Source: Bugulina stolonifera (lineage: Eukaryota; Bryozoa; Gymnolaemata; Cheilostomatida; Bugulidae). From it: a DNA stretch of 64,000 nt. Shown here piece after piece: positions 1 through 10,953 of the stretch; position 1 is the first letter of the stretch; every line of letters starts with the position of its first letter. The position numbers and the translations under genes were made by a program. The DNA is taken from the NCBI GenBank assembly GCA_935421135.1, contig OW285189.1, positions 12,049,072 through 12,113,071 on the forward strand, written 5' to 3'. The notes under the pieces were generated by a model. The model was not told the origin of the DNA and made no database searches. It saw only the letters and a list, made by a program, of their open reading frames with translations.

Positions 1-218
1 AGTATTTCAGTAATTAGCCAACCTTCTCCAATGATTGAACTAGTGAATAAATAGATTATAATTTCAATATTAGGTCAAGACAAGGGCATAACCTATCATA
101 CTTTCATGATAACAGTATAATATATACAACTGAAGGTTGAGAAACCTGTGAAGGACATTGAGGCTACAAATACAATACTAGAAATCATCCCCACTTCATT
201 TAATAATAGGTTACATAC

Positions 219-1237
219 CAACTGCTTTCTGCTCCAGTTTCTTGCTCCTTTTTTTCCTTTTCCACTTCCAAGGTTTGAAGATTATTGCTAATTTAGACCA
301 AAAGCTTTTTTTCTTTGTAGGAGATTTTGGAGAAGTGGGTTCGGAACCAGAAGCTTGCGCTGAACTTTGCATATCTGTATTAGTTACTGCTAAGTCTAAA
401 CTCATACCTCGGCCATTGCTAGTATTGTCAGCGACATCAGCTGGCTCAATATCGGAAGATTTGATTGGTTCATCAGGTTCTTGAGACGACATGTTTAGGT
501 CCGAAGTGGGGACTACATCTACTTGAGCAGTTTCACTTTCTATCACAGGGGAGTCTGGGAATGTATTTACAACATTGCTATCCGCACTACTGACCACTGT
601 TTGTTGCGAGCCGTCCTCCTCAGTTACCACAATTTGAGGAGCGACCGACTCATCTGTACTTTCAGCTACAGAAGTAACTTGAGCATCATCAGATCTAACG
701 GCTGCCTGATCAGAAATAATTCCTTGACTGAATCCGTTAGGAAGACTGTTCTTTAGTACCTCTTCCAACAAAGAGCTACTGTCTATTTTTGGAGGTAGAA
801 TAGAATCATCGGCATTATTCTCGGAATTAATAACTATGTCATTACTGTAATGAGCGTCGCCGTTCATTGTGATAGACTTTTTTGTAATAGAATGTTCATT
901 GTTTTCACCGATTGCCGATTTTAAATTTTCTACAAATCAAATACAATTATGAGAATAAGATATGCTAATCATCAAAACGCAGCCCTCAAAAGATTTTTAC
1001 TAGTAGGCCCTGCAGATTCCTAGCCTACACTTAAATTTTAAAATAATTGTTGATACCCAAAGCCTAGTATTCAGCTGAGATACAAGTTCAAAGTGAAAGT
1101 TAGTTCTCACGTCATGATCTCCCCATTCTTATTCTTAGAGAGTATTAACTACAAGTGAATAAAGACTTACCGGTATCTGTATAGGTAGCTGATATTGAAA
1201 GAGATGCGCTGTGAGATGCATCATTCTCGTCACTCAT
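219..1237 (-). CDS. PHACTR: PHACTR-like phosphatase and actin regulator, N-terminal part (runs off the left edge)
   Basis: Two coding exons are visible on the minus strand. The first is 1237..1171 (ATG at 1237-1235, starting MSDENDASHS) with donor GTAAG. The second is 929..219, after a TTTGTAG acceptor. Together they give about 259 residues. Most of the region is acidic and Ser/Thr-rich with no recognised fold. It ends in a strongly basic stretch, FKPWKWKRKKRSKKLEQKAV. In PHACTR1-4 a near-identical FKPWKWRKKK segment precedes the first RPEL actin-binding repeat, which is the basis for the name. PHACTR proteins bind G-actin through RPEL motifs and PP1 through the C-terminus. Neither part lies in the window. 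A stop codon at 213-211 would end the reading frame soon after the basic motif, but it overlaps a good donor (G|GTATGT at 219/218). I infer splicing to a downstream exon beyond position 1. No RPEL is visible in 1..210. Confidence 0.66.
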
Positions 1238-2522
1238 TCTGTTGTGTAACGTGTATCTAGATCACACTTCTGAGCCAGTCATACTGCATACATGTATTTA
1301 GAATGATAACTGCATAAGTTTTAGCCAAGAAGATTAATTCTAGTAGTAATCTGAAAATATTCAACAAATTGGTTTGCATTTTACTGTTAGTTAATAGAAT
1401 CCACCAAAATTTGTAAGCTACTTTCTAGTTGTTCAACCTTCACTTTCAATATCAAAATATCACATATAAAAAATTGCTCCTTTCCACTGGACTATATTAG
1501 TATTGGGTTACAACAGAGGGAGCATAGCACTAGTTTCCTAAGGCTAAAGGAATATCTCCAATCAAGAATAAAGATAACTCAAATTATAATAGACTGACTA
1601 CACACAGTATAACCATTGGTAGGCCTAAGTGTCTGATCAATGTTTTAAATTTTATTTAAAACTCATAGCAACTTCAACCTCAAAAGTTTCAAAATAATAT
1701 TCTAATTTGGAAAATTAGAGGGCTACAAGTTTCTATTTTATATGATCTAATTTTATGGAAGAATTTCAACGATATTTTCAACTTTAGTCAAACATTCCTA
1801 TAGCGTATTAACATGTACAGTATTAGTAAAAATATACAATGTATATTTGTGTATAGTTATATTCTTATCCTAACCACTAGCCACAACAATTGAATTCAGT
1901 TGTGATTTTGGAAATAACATACATGTACATTATATTGTTACACCGGCTACTGACACATAGGTCTACCAAGGCTAACCTGCTCTGAGTCTCTGGACCAGTT
2001 AGCGAATTAAATTTAAAATAAACATTAATGGGCCTAAATTATGTATTTTTTATTTTTTAGCAATTTTTACAAGTCAACTTGAGCTTGAATGACTAATTTA
2101 GTTTCAAGTCAAGATAAGTGAATGCTACTTTAAATTGCATATATATTTATTCGACATCAAGGTTGATTAATTTAATAGTTCTCATAAAATAAATTAAATA
2201 AAAATTTCATCTTGAATTTAAATTTGTATTAAAAAAAAAGTTTAATTTTTATGTAGATTGTAGGCCTACAGTACATTACATACATACTACATTTACAATT
2301 AACTATTTGAATCCTAAATCGTTATATTGTTAAAACAATCTAATCTTCACTTAACAACTATTAAATTAAGCCATAAGTACAGCACCATTACGGTGTCAGT
2401 AGTTCAATGGCAGTATAGTGAGATAATTTCAAGTTTGAGTTTCGCCGTTTGTAAAGGTTTGTTCTAGGACAACATAATTAAATAGGAAAAGGCAAGTAAT
2501 CAGTGTGAATTGCGATAAATAC

Positions 2523-2660
2523 CTGTATCTGTATCGTAGAACAAAACGCAGCTTGTTTTCACAAGTAGTGACACGTTTAACTGTCGACAAATGATTGTAA
2601 TATGTGTGGTTTCAAGCGTTCCACTCCTGGAGCAAACTAAACAGGAACAAAACAAATCCA
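2523..2660 (-). other. Possible 5' non-coding exon of the PHACTR-like gene
   Basis: On the minus strand the stretch ending at 2523 has a donor, ACAG|GTATTTAT. A plausible acceptor for the next exon lies at 1284 (GTATGCAG), upstream of the ATG at 1237. No long reading frame crosses it. The upstream boundary is a guess because there is no clear TATA box or initiator. Confidence 0.3.
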
Positions 2661-2860
2661 GCAGCCATTTGTGACCTGATTGTTGACATCCGGTGACAAA
2701 CAGGTGTTTCGCTTTGGTAGCGAAACGAAACTCGTAATTTATGACGACATCTCACGTGATAATGACGTATTTAGTAAACGATCAAAAAAGTTCCCTGTAT
2801 CCCATGACACTTACTCATTTGACTCTAATATAATAACTAAATTTACCTCCGCAACATTCA
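2640..2860. promoter_or_regulatory. Candidate bidirectional promoter between the PHACTR-like gene and syntenin
   Basis: This short interval separates the putative first exons of two divergent genes. It contains a palindromic E-box (TCACGTGA at 2752-2759), a CRE-like half site (TGACGTA at 2763-2769) and a small inverted repeat, GTTTCGCTTTGGTAGCGAAAC, near 2705-2727. The motifs are visible; promoter activity and binding factors are inferred. An open 70-codon frame here (2680-2892) has no family resemblance. Confidence 0.35.
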
Positions 2861-3753
2861 TTCTTAAAATTATTTCTAAGCCACGAAGCTAAGCGAAATC
2901 ACAAGTATTCAAAGTGCAGCATATTCCTGTAAGTAAGTCAAGTTTAGTACGTAACCAGTAGAGTAAGAGTAGTGACTGTCGCTGTGAGTGTGAGTGAGTT
3001 AGTTCGCAACAGTCACAATGAATAACAGCTGTCGTTGAGCTAGATACACCCAACATTAGTGATTGTTATTCCAACTCAGTGCAAATTGCGGTCTTAACAG
3101 GAATATTTTCAATTCAATTCAGAGGAGAGTAGTGAGTTTTGTTTAGGGTTCTTTGGCAACTGAAGAGAATTTCCTACTTCCGATGAGAAACTATTACATA
3201 GGATAGTTTTCTTGAGTGTATAGAATAGATGGTGGTTAGTCTAAGATGCTGTATGACTGGTCGTGTGATTGGCAGCTTATTAAACAGACTTATAATTCAT
3301 AAACTCTTATGATATAGCCTAACAGAATTCTGTACATTAGATTATTTCATGGAAATTATTCACGGCAACAACGTGTGTCTAATCTTGGTTTGTCTCTCTA
3401 CCAGCATATTATCTAGTTACTTCTTATCGAGTTTATTGACACACTCTTTATTCTTTAGTTTTGATAAAAAAAAACCTGATGAATATAGTTATGCTGTGCC
3501 ATCTCAATGTCATTTGTTAGGTAGGTTAGTAGGGTATCCCTCACAGATGCTGCATGTCACAATAGGTGGTTACTAGCTATCACATTAGCCAGTTGAATTT
3601 TTCATACTTAGCAACAGGTTTGGCCAAATGGGCATTAGCAGAGCTGGGTCCAAGTCATAATTTTGACTTGGCTTGACAAGTCAGCTTGACTTCAGAGTAA
3701 ATGGAGCTTGAAAATTATATTATGTGATTGGTAGTGATATTAATTTTTTGTAG
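2861..3753 (+). other. Putative syntenin 5' non-coding exon and first intron
   Basis: A donor consensus CCT|GTAAGT at 2928/2929 can pair with the TTTTTTGTAG acceptor that ends at 3753, just before the syntenin start codon. That would make about 2861-2928 a 5' non-coding exon. No coding sequence is recognised between 2930 and 3753; the 75-codon open frame at 3349-3576 resembles nothing. Confidence 0.3.
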
Positions 3754-3768
3754 ACAAAAGATACGAAA

Positions 3769-6168
3769 ATGTCGAGCATATACCCATCACTCGAAGATAT
3801 GAAGGTAGATCAAATGCAGCAGGCACAAAATAATGTAGCGCAACAAATGGCCGCTGCTCAACAAGGTCAGATTCAGTATCCAGCATATGGAACGGCTCCT
3901 GCTTATGGGGCTGCCCCTAGTGGTGCATCACCATCTTCTAGTCTCTACCCTTCTCTAGACGACTACATGGGGCTAGACCTTGCACTAGTTCGACAAACTA
4001 CACCACAGAATCAACAGGCAAGTAGGCCTATGCTTTCTTAAAAAGTAACATTGAAGGATATGAGTCTTGGGGTATGAGTACATTGTATGTTCAATATATA
4101 TAAAACATGATCAACAGTTTGTCTTATCTTGATTGCTCAAGCTAAATGTACTGTATGTTATACCTTTATCAGGTCTATCGCTGCGTAAAAGTCACCTGAT
4201 AGTAACATGACACTTGAATAATATTCACACACGTGATGACTACTAAAGGGTCTAATGGCCTATTGCTTCTGTTGATGGTACTACATTTTGTAGCTGTCTT
4301 ATTTTAATGTTATTAATTCAACTCCAGCATTGGTATCTGGTTCATATAACTTTATTTAACCTCCTTTCATCTAGGTTACACCTTACGCTGGACAAAGTCA
4401 GTCAATGGTTGCACCAGTTAGCGGAAATAACGTTGGCCTGAGAAGAGCTGAGATTAAAAATGGAATTAGAGAACTGGTCTGCTGTAAAGATGCTGATGGA
4501 AAAATTGGACTGAGAGTGCGGGCTGTTAATAAGGGACTGTTTGTCGCATTTGTCCACAGGAATTCCCCTGGTGAGATAACTCCCTGAATTGTGTTTTATG
4601 CATACAATACCCGACATTTTCCTGAGTGAACAGCGTAATATTGTGCATCGAAGTTATTTTAATTGTGTTTTGATTATGAAAATTAACATAATTATGTATC
4701 ATGTTATAGCTTCAATGGTCGGGTTGAGATTTGGTGATCAGATTCTCCAAATCGATGGCCATACGGTTGCTGGATGGGATACTGAAAAAGCTATGGCATT
4801 CCTTAAAAAGACAAGCCCCGAAAAAATTACATTTGCTGTTAGAGACAGGTAGGCTTAGGGATTCAATGTCCATAGCATCCATTATCAAGGTCATAGATCA
4901 TAGGAGGGCAACGTCCTCAATCTAATCAATATTGTAAGCCTGCAATATTAGTGCTACATGTAGGTGTAACAACCTGTAGTGAATGAACTCAATTGTTCGT
5001 TCAATAACTTCGGATTAACAATGGAAGACATTTCAGGAGCCTCAAATAGGCCTCATAATGTACAATGTAGAGCTACATTTTATCATATGAGTTGATACAG
5101 AGAAGTATAATTTCATTTTTAATACATATTCAGTAGCTGTAGTGAATATCATTATTTGTTACCTCAATGAGCATGAGGATGACTCACTCATGTGTTACTG
5201 TAAATCATCATTCACTATTGCTACCTCATTGGATGGTTGATTTACATTTCATTTACTGTGATTTTCCCCTGAGACTGATTATATATTGCAGTAACTATGT
5301 TGTAACCAGGAAATAAGTGATCGCTACTAACCCAGGACTACTGAGCATAGATATTCACTTTCTACATCAAGCTACCATTTAGTATAGAGTTGTTTTCACC
5401 ACTAATACCTAAACTGTATAATCATTGCCAAAACATTTCAACGCTCAGTCATTACTTGTACACCAATTCTACTTTACTAAACAATTCAGGTATTGTGATA
5501 CATTTTGACTGAATTAAAAATGGCCCATTTTCTATTTCAGACCATTTGAAAGGACAATCACCATGCAGAAGGACAGTGCTGGACAGATTGGATTTGTATA
5601 CAAGAGTGGTAAGATAACTCACCTGGTGAAGGAATCGTCGGCTTGCCGTAATGGAGTCCTAACTGAACATCAGCTCATTGAAGTCAACGGACAGAATGTT
5701 GTCGGACTTAAAGATAAAGAAATTGCACAGATATTTGATGAATCCCCAGCCACTGTGACTATCACCATTATGCCAACAGTTCTATATGACCACATCGTCA
5801 AATGGTAAGCTTGACTCAACCATATTCCACTTTATAACCAAGTAGTGGTTTTGCTTTAATGTTTGACTGTGACGCGTATATTTTCCCACCAATACCGATT
5901 ACTCTTCGTAGAACATGTTCTAATATATATTGCTACTAGTTGCAGGATAGGCACAAAAATTTGAATCTGTCATCAACTGAGCTCATTTGTCCTTGGAATA
6001 AAAATACTCTAGGTTTCTTTCTGTTAACCAGATTTTACCTACCCCACCTAGCACTGATAAACAACCATAAATCTATAGATACATTGTAGAGTATAACCAT
6101 TTCCTGTTTATAGCATGGGATCCAGTTTGGTGAAGAAATTGATGGATCATTCAATTCCCGACTTCTAA
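3769..6168 (+). CDS. SDCBP: Syntenin (tandem PDZ scaffold), complete, 5 coding exons
   Basis: Coding exons are 3769-4017, 4375-4570, 4710-4848, 5541-5804 and 6114-6168. They join in phase to give 300 aa, against 298 in human syntenin-1. The N-terminus carries two LYPxL-like late-domain motifs (IYPSLED and [11 protein letters not shown]), which in mammals bind ALIX. PDZ1 covers about residues 110-195 (carboxylate loop near [19 protein letters not shown]). PDZ2 covers about 196-275 ([30 protein letters not shown]). The short C-terminal tail ends LMDHSIPDF. The family binds syndecan tails and PIP2 and drives exosome biogenesis with ALIX. The first coding intron has a GC donor (CAACAG|GCAAGT); a GT at 4022 would put the next exon out of frame. 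The start follows an acceptor at 3753 and is the first ATG. The identification is secure. Confidence 0.95.
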
Positions 6169-6570
6169 AGAGAGGAGAGCTCTACGTGTGCACTAAAGAC
6201 TACTACAGTTATTCTTATATCATTTAACACAGTTTCGTACAAACGTCACAAGGCATTGAATTAGAACTTGATAATACTATATTTTTCTAATACTCACTTT
6301 GTAGTGTTGGTTATTAGTCTGGTGTGTTGAATATATTTTACTATAATAATATTTTTGAATACCAAAACTAAATTTCTCCTAAGCCAGCGAGAATATTACT
6401 TCATGTATCTACAAGTAATTTCTATTAAATTGTAACCGTTGTCCTTTGTTTTTGGTCTGCTTATATTACTTGCTCATATTTAAGCCAACATTTTAAGTCA
6501 AGTTAGTCACATTTTTATATGACGTATACATACACATTAAACTTGGGTATAGTTGCCATAATCAATCGAT

Positions 6571-6585
6571 TTTATTTTGAATAAA
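6571..6585. terminator. Overlapping poly(A) signals for two convergent genes
   Basis: TTTATTTTGAATAAA reads AATAAA on the plus strand at 6580-6585, which suits syntenin (stop at 6168). It also reads AATAAA on the minus strand at 6576-6571, which suits the ANKRD29-like gene (stop at 6753). No other AATAAA lies closer to either stop in the sense direction that I noticed. Confidence 0.6.
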
Positions 6586-6752
6586 AGATATTTAGAAGAA
6601 TTAGAGATAATAATACAGTGTCTAAATTTCTGCTTTTCCAAAGTAATAATAAGAAAAATCATAGAATAAAAATACCATTACAATATCACAGATAAGCAGA
6701 ATGCTAATGGGGAAAAGATATGTATAAATACGTCTTCACAGGTGCTGTTTCA

Positions 6753-9700
6753 CTATACTTCTTCACTCAGTAGCCTTTGTATTACTTTAGATTTGTTTTC
6801 AACAGCAATATCTAGTGGAGATTTGTTGTCCTGTGAAATAAACATTAAACAAGATGTACTACATGTACATAGTACTGTTTCAGACCTTTAGTATAGCTTG
6901 TAACATACAATGTAGTATGTACATGTAGTTTCTCATTACTAATTTGCATAAAATATGGGAGTTGCTTTTCCTTGCACATATCAATCAACAAGAGGGTGCA
7001 ACTCCAACAATTCGCCCAAGGCTTACCGATGCAAATGTAACCATGTACTTGGAATGTATGAAATTAGAATGCGCATTCTAGCCTCAGAACCTTCAGGTGA
7101 TATTATTTGATTCTTTCTAATGCAGATATAGCAACACGGCACTAGACATAAGAAAATAGCTCACTCATTTCCAAGTGTCTTCATTCATAAGAACATGTCA
7201 TTTAGGCCCACACAAAAAGAATCACAGCAGTTAAAAGAAAACTTTCACAATATGAACAGTTGCTATGGGTCTAACTTACTGAGTTTTGAAGATTGGGATT
7301 GGCCCCTTTGTCCAAAAGAAGTTTTACTATCCTAACATGATTGAACATACAGGCTGCGTGGAGCGGAGATTCACCATTCTGTAAGATAAATGTTAAATGT
7401 ACTAGTATGAGTACATGCAACAGGAAAATCATTATGTACATGTACATTGTATATCAAGAATACAACAAACAGTTATCCATACTACAGTAAATGACAATGT
7501 ATATGATAATTTAACATAATTCGTACAAACATGTTACAAACCATGTTAATAATGTAGCTCGTACGCTGCCCTGTGTACCTATACATACTTGGTAGGAAAT
7601 TATTCCTGGATAACCAACAACGGTCATTCCATTTATTTAAAGTAATATTTCATTTGCCCGAATATGTCACCGTTAATAGAAATTAAGGCAAGTCAAAAAA
7701 AAGAAAATTATTTTGTCAACCATGCACAAGAGAATAGATAGTTGTAGTATAATTACTCGTATAAGAGCTTTGTCACAGATGCATCTTATTTTTTTTATTA
7801 TAAAGCCTATTGACTATGGAGTTATGCTATTAGTTTGAAAACCCTACATAGCCTGTGGGCTACTAACAATGCTGCGTTATAATTGGTTCTTACCGGAAGT
7901 AGGTCAAGTTTTGCGTCATGGTGTAGTAGTGCTTCAACTACTTCATAATGACCTTTATGACATGCTTTAAACAGTGGTGTGGCACCATCCTAAAACATTA
8001 TATAGCATCATAGTGTTGTAGAAATATAATACGAGTTACAATAGTTTGATGAATAGTTTTCTAGAATAGAGACGACATAACATAACATAATACATAATTG
8101 TACAGTGTTGTAGTACTAACAATAGGGTAATAAATGTATATAAAGTTAATATACAGAATAGAATAACATGTAATAGGGTCCAGAATACTATCATTTACCT
8201 CCCTGACAGAATCTATCTTCACCCCATGATCAGCTAACAAGTTAACACATGTAACATTACCAAACTGTGAGGCAATCCATAGCGGTGTAGCACCATCCTA
8301 CAAAGGTACATGTTGCGTAAATTAAGCACCGTACTATTTGTGTATATGTTTAAGTGTTTGCCGACTAACTCCTATACAGTTATTTGCACCCCTTACTTTC
8401 ATTACGTTAGGTCACTAGGGCTAAAATACAATGGAAGAGTTTTAAAATAATCGTCTGTATGTGAAATACAAAGAAATTGTCTTCTCTAATAAAACCAAAG
8501 GAGAACAGACAACTCCCTATAGTACACATATTTCAGGAACTAGTAACATACGTACCATACGAGGAGCATGTGCATTAGCTCCAGCATCAAACAGAAATGA
8601 GATAACATTATCATGTCCATTTTGTGCAGCCAAGAACACAGCAGTTGCTCCGTCTATCATTCTCGAATTAACATCAGCACCCATCTTGAGCAACAGTTTT
8701 GCTACTTGAAGGTGATTGCATTGACAGGCAACGAGAAATGGTGTACCTCCATCCTATAAGTAGATACGATGTATGAATACATGGTGACTATTTATACTAG
8801 AATACAACAACACTGGACTGGTTATCCTGTAACGCTTTTGCAGAGGCCTATGGCAACTCTCCTCAAATATGAAGAAACTGAAGACAGTTACTCTCCCTTC
8901 TACATATTATATACCTACCATACACCAGCATACCTACATGTAGGCCTAACTACGTTTACAAGCAAGCATGTGTTAGATAGCATTATGTATAAGTGCATGT
9001 GAATATAGTATAGTAGTTCCTACAATATATAACAATAACACTAAAGATTAGAGTAACCCCATAACTGACATGCAAATACTGCACTAATCTTATTCGAAAT
9101 AACAAAATGCGTACACACTATTATGACTAGTAGATAAAAACCAGCAGAATAACTATGGCCAACTAAAAATGTCTAATAAAACAAGATAGAGAGATTTACA
9201 TTTCTAGCAAATATTGTAACACTTCAAACTTGTATTATAGTTAAGCAAGCGAGCATCAAATACTCCATACCTTTGACTTGTGAGAGGCTGTAACATCAAT
9301 AAACATATTTATGCCGTAATGGCTAAATCCAGATGAGCAAGTATCAGCATAGTAAAGTATATGTGTGCTATACCTAATCTTCTACTGCGTAGCTGTACAC
9401 ATCAAATTTCAAAATTTCAAAATTTTTGTTTTAGTGGTTAGGGTTCCGGGCTGTCATGTGGGAGTCCCAGGTTTGATTCCCATAAGGGTCACTGGTGGTG
9501 TTAGGAAGGGCATCCAACCTTATAATCCTCATGTGCTACATTAGTAACTATGCCATTGGTTAAGTGCCTTGCCCACCCCAACACTACACATACATGTATA
9601 ACATATGAATATTATACTTACAAAGCAAGGAATATCTACGTCGGCTCCTGAAGCAATTAGAGCTTTGCAGATTTCCAACGATCCAGCTTGAGCAGCAAAG

Positions 9701-10910
9701 AATAAAGAAGTGGCTCCAGTCTACAGGAGGAAACATGGCTGCTTAGCATTTACACTATACGGACCTAGTTTGTACATTATTTACCAAAGTTTACAAACAC
9801 ATTCTAACAGTTGAAAATATAAGCAAACAAACTATAATATGCCTTGCCATTTGCATGTAAAGCATCGGCATATGCCAATATGAAAGCAGTTCGACACAAC
9901 TTACCATACGACGAATATTAGGATCAGCCCCTTGCCTAAGCAACTCTTCAACACAGTCCAAACAGTTTGCCGATGATGATAGTAACAACGGTGTTGTCCC
10001 TTCCTACAATTACATATGTTAGGGAACATAGTCTATGCTACATAACCCATAGTCATCTCAGTAGTTTAATTTCATAAAGTCATAAGTTGGCTCATTGAGC
10101 ATTTTGCTACAACTGATCATGAATCCTTAAATCAGTTCACCAGCAAGGTGCAAAGTAACCATCTTTCAGAATACACCAAGTAGCATCAAGCTTTTTAAGT
10201 ATACAAGTTTATCAATGGCAAGACTAAAACAATTTTGTTCCAATGATTTATATGAAACATTAGTCACGCATAAAGCATGACAATAATATTACAATAACGT
10301 AACTATTATTGGTGGTCCAAGAGCAATCTTGACAAAGAAAAGAGAAAATACAATGCCTTCTTTTTGGTGTGATGGTGTGATATAGAATTCCATTAGCCTA
10401 CCTTGTCCACACAGTCAATATGTACTCGGCCTGACTCCAAAACATGTTTTAATTCCTCCAGATTACCTTCAAATGCCGACGTGTGCAGAAGTTGATCATG
10501 CCGTGTTTCCTTCTGAGCCACCATGAATATAGAATAATAATACATGTATATTATGTACAACGCATCTATCAATATGCCTACACTTGGGACATCACAAAGC
10601 ACAGCACATTTTCATACAATGAGGAAATAAAAATAATATAATATAACTTTTGGCAAGAGTTTGGTTTTAGGTTGGTTCAAGGAAATTCACATCCTTGCTA
10701 CTATTCAATTATCTATTTCACATAATATTTTCATCACTACTCTCGTCCAGCTATCAAGCAAACTTACTGTCATGTAATTAATGCTACGGCAGACGACATT
10801 GCCTTCATTTGTTTAGAAGTATAACCAGTAACCTATAAAGCTTATATTGTATACAGAGTTAGGCTATATGTGCATGTATTTGACTGTTTAGTTACCTTGT
10901 GGGATGTCAT
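6753..10910 (-). CDS. ANKRD29: ANKRD29-like ankyrin repeat protein, complete, 9 coding exons
   Basis: Coding exons from 5' to 3' are 10910-10896, 10512-10402, 10003-9905, 9720-9622, 8753-8556, 8297-8199, 7989-7894, 7378-7280 and 6830-6753. All joins are in phase 0, giving 297 aa (human ANKRD29 is about 301). The product starts MTSHK|KETRHDQ and is almost entirely ankyrin repeats of 33 residues, for example DGATPLWIASQFGN and NGESPLHAACMFNH. Most exons are exactly 99 nt, one repeat each; the 198-nt exon holds two. The human protein shares the KKET start and the DGATAL/PLWIASQ pattern. Ankyrin proteins are generally protein-binding scaffolds, and the specific role of ANKRD29 is poorly known. 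A 5' exon boundary at 10953 (TTGTTTCAG acceptor) implies an upstream non-coding exon. That exon carries a tiny upstream ORF (ATG GTA TGA) before the chosen ATG. Confidence 0.88.
9430..9590 (+). repeat. tRNA-derived SINE candidate in an ANKRD29 intron
   Basis: A Pol III A-box-like TAGTGGTTAGGG (9432-9443) is followed by a B-box-like GGTTTGATTCC (9470-9480). A downstream body contains AGGAAGGGCATCC and TTAAGTGCCTTGCCCA, which resemble tails I associate with invertebrate SINEs. It cannot fold as a complete tRNA. It lies between the exons at 8753 and 9622. Confidence 0.5.
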
Positions 10911-10953
10911 GACTGTTTCTCATACCATTTTAGTCCGGGAGTTTTCTCACACG

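Noticed and set aside
9432..9480. Possible functional tRNA gene
   Set aside because: A- and B-box-like motifs are present, but no acceptor stem or anticodon arm can be paired; a SINE head explains it better.
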